A DNA stretch of 64,000 nucleotides. It comes from Haemophilus quentini. Its GTDB lineage: Bacteria; Pseudomonadota; Gammaproteobacteria; Enterobacterales; Pasteurellaceae. Positions 60,579-64,000 of the stretch are shown here, piece by piece (positions within the stretch are counted from its first letter, which is position 1; each line of letters starts with the position of its first letter). Both the position numbers and the translations under genes were made by a program. The notes below the pieces were generated by a model. It did no database searches. It had not been told where the DNA came from and saw nothing but the letters and a program-made list of their open reading frames with translations. The stretch spans positions 1 to 64,000 of the forward strand of contig MDJB01000057.1 in the NCBI GenBank assembly GCA_001752465.1. Reading direction: 5' to 3'.

Positions 60579-61077
60579 AATTATTTTACTCGCTGTATTA
60601 ATCATGACCTCTTTCTCTGCTTTAGCGTTGAAAGATGACACGAATCAACCAATTAACATTGTTTCTGATAATCAATCATTAGATATGGAAAAAAGTGTTG
60701 TCACTTTTACTGATAACGTTTCAATTACTCAGGGTTCAATTTTAATCAAGGCAAATAAAGTTGTCATTACGCGCCCACCTGAAAATTCAGGTAAAAAAGA
60801 AACCGTAGAAGCATTTGGTACTCCAGTAACATTCCATCAAAAGCTAGATAATGGTAAGCCAGTGGATGGTAAAGCAAATAAAGTTCACTATGATCTTGGT
60901 ACTGAATTTTTGACATTAACTGACAATGCTGAATTAAAGCAATTTGATAGTAAGATTAATGGACAACTAATTACCTACGATGTGAAAAAACAGCAACTTA
61001 AAGCTAATGGCAATGGAAAATCACGTGTAACAACAGTCCTTATTCCATCGCAATTACAACAAGCTAAAGGGAAATAA
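60559..61077 (+). CDS. lptA: LPS export periplasmic protein LptA
   Basis: 172 aa. Signal peptide (KIILLAVLIMTSFSALA, cleavage near LKDDTNQ) and an OstA-type jellyroll: PINIVSDNQSLDMEKSVVTFTDNVSI then ITQGSILIKANKVVI. It polymerises into the bridge between LptC and LptD. It overlaps lptC by 20 bases and ends three bases before lptB, so translation is coupled. Confidence 0.94.
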   Translation: MKLTNNKIILLAVLIMTSFSALALKDDTNQPINIVSDNQSLDMEKSVVTFTDNVSITQGSILIKANKVVITRPPENSGKKETVEAFGTPVTFHQKLDNGKPVDGKANKVHYDLGTEFLTLTDNAELKQFDSKINGQLITYDVKKQQLKANGNGKSRVTTVLIPSQLQQAKGK

Positions 61078-61080
61078 TTT

Positions 61081-61806
61081 ATGTCAATTCTGACTGCTGA
61101 AAATTTAGCTAAAAGCTATAAAAGCCGTAAAGTTGTTTCAGATGTAAGTTTAACTGTAAACTCTAATGAAATTGTCGGTTTGCTTGGACCAAACGGTGCT
61201 GGGAAAACAACAACCTTCTACATGGTTGTCGGGTTAGTTCGCCAAGATCAAGGCAAAATTATTATTGACGGAGAAAACATTAGTTTACTCCCAATGCATA
61301 ATCGTGCGCAACGTGGAATTGGTTATTTACCACAAGAAGCCTCTATTTTTCGCCGTTTGACTGTATATGAAAATCTAATGGCTGTATTAGAAATACGCAA
61401 AGATTTAACCACTCAACAACGTCGAGAAAAGGCTGATGAGTTGATTGAGGAATTTAATATTGGCCATATTCGAGATAGTTTAGGTCAGTCATTATCTGGC
61501 GGTGAACGTCGTCGAGTTGAAATTGCACGAGCATTAGCTGCCAATCCCAAGTTTATTCTATTAGATGAGCCATTTGCTGGTGTAGATCCAATTTCTGTGA
61601 GCGATATTAAGAAAATTATCACCGACTTACGTAACCGAGGGTTAGGAGTTTTGATTACCGATCATAATGTACGTGAAACACTTGATGTATGTGAACGCGC
61701 TTATATTGTTGGCGAAGGTAAAATTATCGCAACAGGCACACCAGAACAAGTTATGAACGATGAACACGTTAAACGCGTTTATCTTGGCGAACAATTCAAA
61801 TTATAA
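61081..61806 (+). CDS. lptB: LPS export ABC ATPase LptB
   Basis: 241 aa. Cytoplasmic ATPase driving LOS extraction: Walker [14 protein letters not shown] near 38, Q-loop [17 protein letters not shown], signature [15 protein letters not shown] near 139, Walker [15 protein letters not shown], switch His in [10 protein letters not shown]. In E. coli rpoN follows lptB directly; here ptsN follows after two bases, so sigma-54 and hpf have been lost from the cluster. Confidence 0.97.
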   Translation: MSILTAENLAKSYKSRKVVSDVSLTVNSNEIVGLLGPNGAGKTTTFYMVVGLVRQDQGKIIIDGENISLLPMHNRAQRGIGYLPQEASIFRRLTVYENLMAVLEIRKDLTTQQRREKADELIEEFNIGHIRDSLGQSLSGGERRRVEIARALAANPKFILLDEPFAGVDPISVSDIKKIITDLRNRGLGVLITDHNVRETLDVCERAYIVGEGKIIATGTPEQVMNDEHVKRVYLGEQFKL

Positions 61807-61808
61807 AA

Positions 61809-62303
61809 ATGAAAATAACTGAACTATTAAGCCCTGAGAATATTCGTCAGGGCGTTAGTTTTTCTAGCAAAAAACGATTATTTGAATCTATCGCACATTT
61901 TGTAGAAGAAAAACTTCACTGTGATAAAGGTGAGCAAGCGTGCTTTGAATCCCTTTTTGAGCGTGAAAAACTGGGTAACTCAGGGCTAGGAAATGGCATA
62001 GCAATGCCTAAGGCGAAAATACCTCTTGAGGTATGTGACAAAGCAATTGCTATGTTTATGCAATTGGATAACCCAATTAATTATGATTCGCTTGATGGTA
62101 AACCTGTAGATTTAATCTTTGCTATACTTATTCCAGATAATCAGTGCGAAACATACATCCCTATATTGGCATCATTAATCGAAAAACTTACCGATAAAAA
62201 TATGTTAAAACAATTACGTTCAGCCAAAAGTGCGGATGAAATTTGGCAAGTTTTTGAGATTTCAGATAGAGCTGAAAGTTCGCTGGAAGAAACGCAAGAA
62301 TAA
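61809..62303 (+). CDS. ptsN: PTS IIA-Ntr-like protein lacking the phosphorylatable histidine
   Basis: 164 aa. The fold and motifs are those of PtsN (EIIA-Ntr): FEREKLGNSGLGNGIAMP near residues 50-67 and PVDLIFAILIPDNQ near 98. In active homologues the next residue is the phosphorylated His (IAIPHGKL). Here it is Lys68 (IAMPKAKI), codon AAG at 62010-62012. It cannot accept phosphate at the usual site, so it may act as a locked regulator of targets such as potassium or sugar-amine metabolism. The next gene is rapZ; npr does not lie within the window. Confidence 0.9.
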   Translation: MKITELLSPENIRQGVSFSSKKRLFESIAHFVEEKLHCDKGEQACFESLFEREKLGNSGLGNGIAMPKAKIPLEVCDKAIAMFMQLDNPINYDSLDGKPVDLIFAILIPDNQCETYIPILASLIEKLTDKNMLKQLRSAKSADEIWQVFEISDRAESSLEETQE

Positions 62304-62318
62304 TTTAAAGGGGGAATT

Positions 62319-63176
62319 ATGGAAATTATCATTATTAGTGGACGTTCTGGCGCAGGAAAATCCGTAGCCTTACGAGCATTAGAAGACGCCGGATATTATT
62401 GTGTTGATAATATTCCCCTGGATTTACTTCCTCAATTGACTGATATTCTATCTCAATCCCAATCTTCGGTCGCAATCAGCCTTGATATTCGTAATATTCC
62501 TAATTCAACCAATACCCTTGAACAAACTCTAAATACCTTACAAAAATATCATCAATTAAAGATTATTTTCCTTGAAGCAGATCGTGGCACATTGATTCGT
62601 CGTTATAGCGACTCACGCCGTCTGCACCCACTTTCCTTGAAAGATTTATCTCTTGAAGCTGCAATAGATGAAGAATATCGCTACCTTGAGCCATTAATTC
62701 AACACGCAAACTTTATTATTGATACCACCCATCTTTCTACTCATACCCTTGCTGAACGCCTACGCGAATTTTTACGAGGAAATAGTGATAAAGAACTAAA
62801 AATCGTTGTTGAATCTTTTGGCTTTAAATATGGAATTCCTTTAGATGCGGATTATGTTTTCGATGTACGTTTCTTACCTAACCCACATTGGGATCCAACA
62901 TTACGCTCAATGACAGGATTAAATGCGCCAGTAGCAGAATTTCTGAATAGTCACACGCAGGTGAATGAATTTATCTACCTCACTCGTAACTATATTGATA
63001 CTTGGTTGCCTATGTTAGAAAAAAACAATCGTAGCTATTTAACTATTGCTATTGGGTGTACAGGAGGAAAACACCGTTCCGTTTATATTGCCCAGCAGTT
63101 AGGTGAATATTTTCAAGCTAAAGGAAAAATCGTCCAAATTCAGCACAAATCTTTAGAACGAAATAAAAAAGCATAA
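62319..63176 (+). CDS. rapZ: RNase adapter protein RapZ
   Basis: 285 aa. Walker [16 protein letters not shown] near residue 8, a [20 protein letters not shown] signature near 250, and the [26 protein letters not shown] stretch. In E. coli it brings the GlmZ sRNA to RNase E to control glmS and senses glucosamine-6-phosphate. GGGGG lies 5-9 bases before the ATG. Cotranscribed with ptsN. Confidence 0.95.
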   Translation: MEIIIISGRSGAGKSVALRALEDAGYYCVDNIPLDLLPQLTDILSQSQSSVAISLDIRNIPNSTNTLEQTLNTLQKYHQLKIIFLEADRGTLIRRYSDSRRLHPLSLKDLSLEAAIDEEYRYLEPLIQHANFIIDTTHLSTHTLAERLREFLRGNSDKELKIVVESFGFKYGIPLDADYVFDVRFLPNPHWDPTLRSMTGLNAPVAEFLNSHTQVNEFIYLTRNYIDTWLPMLEKNNRSYLTIAIGCTGGKHRSVYIAQQLGEYFQAKGKIVQIQHKSLERNKKA

Positions 63177-63178
63177 AA

Positions 63179-63213
63179 AAGTGCGGTCAAAAATAATTTT
63201 ATTGACCGCACTT
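63179..63213. terminator. Uptake-sequence bidirectional terminator between rapZ and pheA
   Basis: Facing uptake sequences (63179-63187, 63205-63213) extend to a 13-bp stem AAAGTGCGGTCAA/TTGACCGCACTTT with T-runs on both sides; the flanking genes are convergent. Confidence 0.88.
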
Positions 63214-63215
63214 TC

Positions 63216-64000
63216 TTATAAATTAACTGGTTTTACAATCTCGCTAGGATAACAACCTAAAATCTTTAGATAATTACTACAATTCTTTAACTCTTCCAAA
63301 GCTTGCTGAATATCAGGATGATGGATATTCGCTTCTATTTCGAGATAAAACATTTCTTCCCAAGGTTTCCCATAAATTGGACGAGATTCTAATTTTGTCA
63401 TATTAATTTGATGTTTTTTGAAAACTAAAAGTGCATCAACTAATGAGCCAATTTGCTGTGAAGTTGTCATTAGCAATAATGTTTTTGCTGGTATCTGTGG
63501 TGAAACCTCACGCTGTTCTTTAGCAACGACAATAAAACGCGTAATATTGTTCTCTTGATTAGCAATATTAGTTTTTAATACACTAAGTCCATATAATTTA
63601 CCACCATCTTCATTCCCTAATGCCGCAATATTCGGCTTATTTAAACTTGCAATAAGTTGCATTGCATGGGAACTACTTTCACAATATTCAATATGTACTC
63701 GATCAAGACTATGTATAAATTGACTACATTGTTGAATCACTTGAGGATGACTATATAAAGTATCGATTTCACTTAATTCAGTCGTGCCATTTACCAAAAC
63801 ACAATGCTGAATTGGGTAAGCCAGCTCGCCTACCAATGATAAGTCAGTATGCTGGAGCAAGTCATAGACTTCATTAATAGCACCTGATGTTGTATTTTCT
63901 AAAGGCAATACACCAAAATCTGCTTCACCATTTTGCACTTTTTCAAATACTTGCTCAAAAGACTGACATCCTAGTTCTACAAATTGTTTTTGATAACGAG
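63216..64000 (-). CDS. pheA: P-protein: chorismate mutase/prephenate dehydratase, C-terminal part (partial)
   Basis: The reading frame stays open to the window edge; its 5' end is outside. Visible here are the dehydratase segment [33 protein letters not shown], the [11 protein letters not shown] motif with the catalytic TRF triad, and the ACT regulatory domain with the Phe-binding GALVDAL-like and [17 protein letters not shown] motifs. It makes phenylpyruvate from prephenate and is feedback-inhibited by phenylalanine. The chorismate mutase domain should lie to the right of the window. Confidence 0.94.
   Translation of the reverse strand, partial: RYQKQFVELGCQSFEQVFEKVQNGEADFGVLPLENTTSGAINEVYDLLQHTDLSLVGELAYPIQHCVLVNGTTELSEIDTLYSHPQVIQQCSQFIHSLDRVHIEYCESSSHAMQLIASLNKPNIAALGNEDGGKLYGLSVLKTNIANQENNITRFIVVAKEQREVSPQIPAKTLLLMTTSQQIGSLVDALLVFKKHQINMTKLESRPIYGKPWEEMFYLEIEANIHHPDIQQALEELKNCSNYLKILGCYPSEIVKPVNL

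Overview
The window is chromosomal DNA of a gamma-proteobacterium of the Pasteurellaceae, almost certainly Haemophilus influenzae or a very close relative. The grounds are an AT-rich composition and 50 exact copies of the 9-base uptake signal sequence AAGTGCGGT or its complement, about one per 1.3 kb. Characteristic loci also point there: the hitABC iron locus, an OmpP5-type OmpA protein, an exported ATP-dependent DNA ligase, dppBCDF without dppA, and hemH. I see no prophage, CRISPR array, tRNA or complete insertion sequence.

Layout. 1-464: the 5' end of a 16S rRNA gene on the minus strand, with its leader, boxA and promoter. 465-7876: a leftward block, gmk-rpoZ-spoT-recG-murI-lldD (stringent response, repair, wall precursor, lactate). 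8127-13537: gapA, an acyl-CoA ligase, a HAD phosphatase, ybeY and phoL. 13672-19057: a methyltransferase and the Fur-type hitABC ferric iron importer. 19093-21286: an M15 peptidase, dapE and an ArsC/YffB protein. 21421-21953: a small two-gene cassette that looks like a toxin-antitoxin pair. 21985-25183: htpG, and an orphan AfuA-like binding protein under a TPP riboswitch. 25307-36040: LexA-controlled uvrD, dppBCDF, the DNA ligase, gmhA and artPIQM. 36274-45310: an opacity-type porin, sprT, MetJ-controlled metK, pabA/pabB/pabC, a DUF496 protein, serC, hisC, grxD and ompP5. 45665-52865: ydiJ, a DUF559 repeat element inserted between ydiJ and its thioesterase partner, hemH, a CnoX-like protein and trxB. 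52928-57729: cydDC, 4.5S RNA, nrdG and hpt. 57778-57924: an unannotated small RNA candidate with a Fur-like box. 57941-64000: pmbA, yjgA (darP), lptCAB-ptsN-rapZ and the 3' part of pheA.

Common themes are iron and haem supply (hitABC, hemH, the Fur-box sRNA, cydDC), peptide and arginine import, methionine, folate and aromatic metabolism, and envelope assembly (lptCAB, gmhA, ompP5). Regulatory sites readable in the sequence include Fur-like, LexA, MetJ and ArgR-like boxes, a heat-shock -35, a TPP riboswitch and many bidirectional terminators, several of them built from inverted uptake-sequence pairs.

Most worth following up: the Fur-box sRNA; the TPP riboswitch on a non-ThiB binding protein with no permease beside it; a PtsN whose phosphorylatable histidine is lysine, in a cluster lacking rpoN, hpf and npr; a DUF559 element with long imperfect terminal inverted repeats and an internally deleted second copy; and the possible toxin-antitoxin pair. 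Gene identities rest on motif and family recognition from memory; no database was searched.
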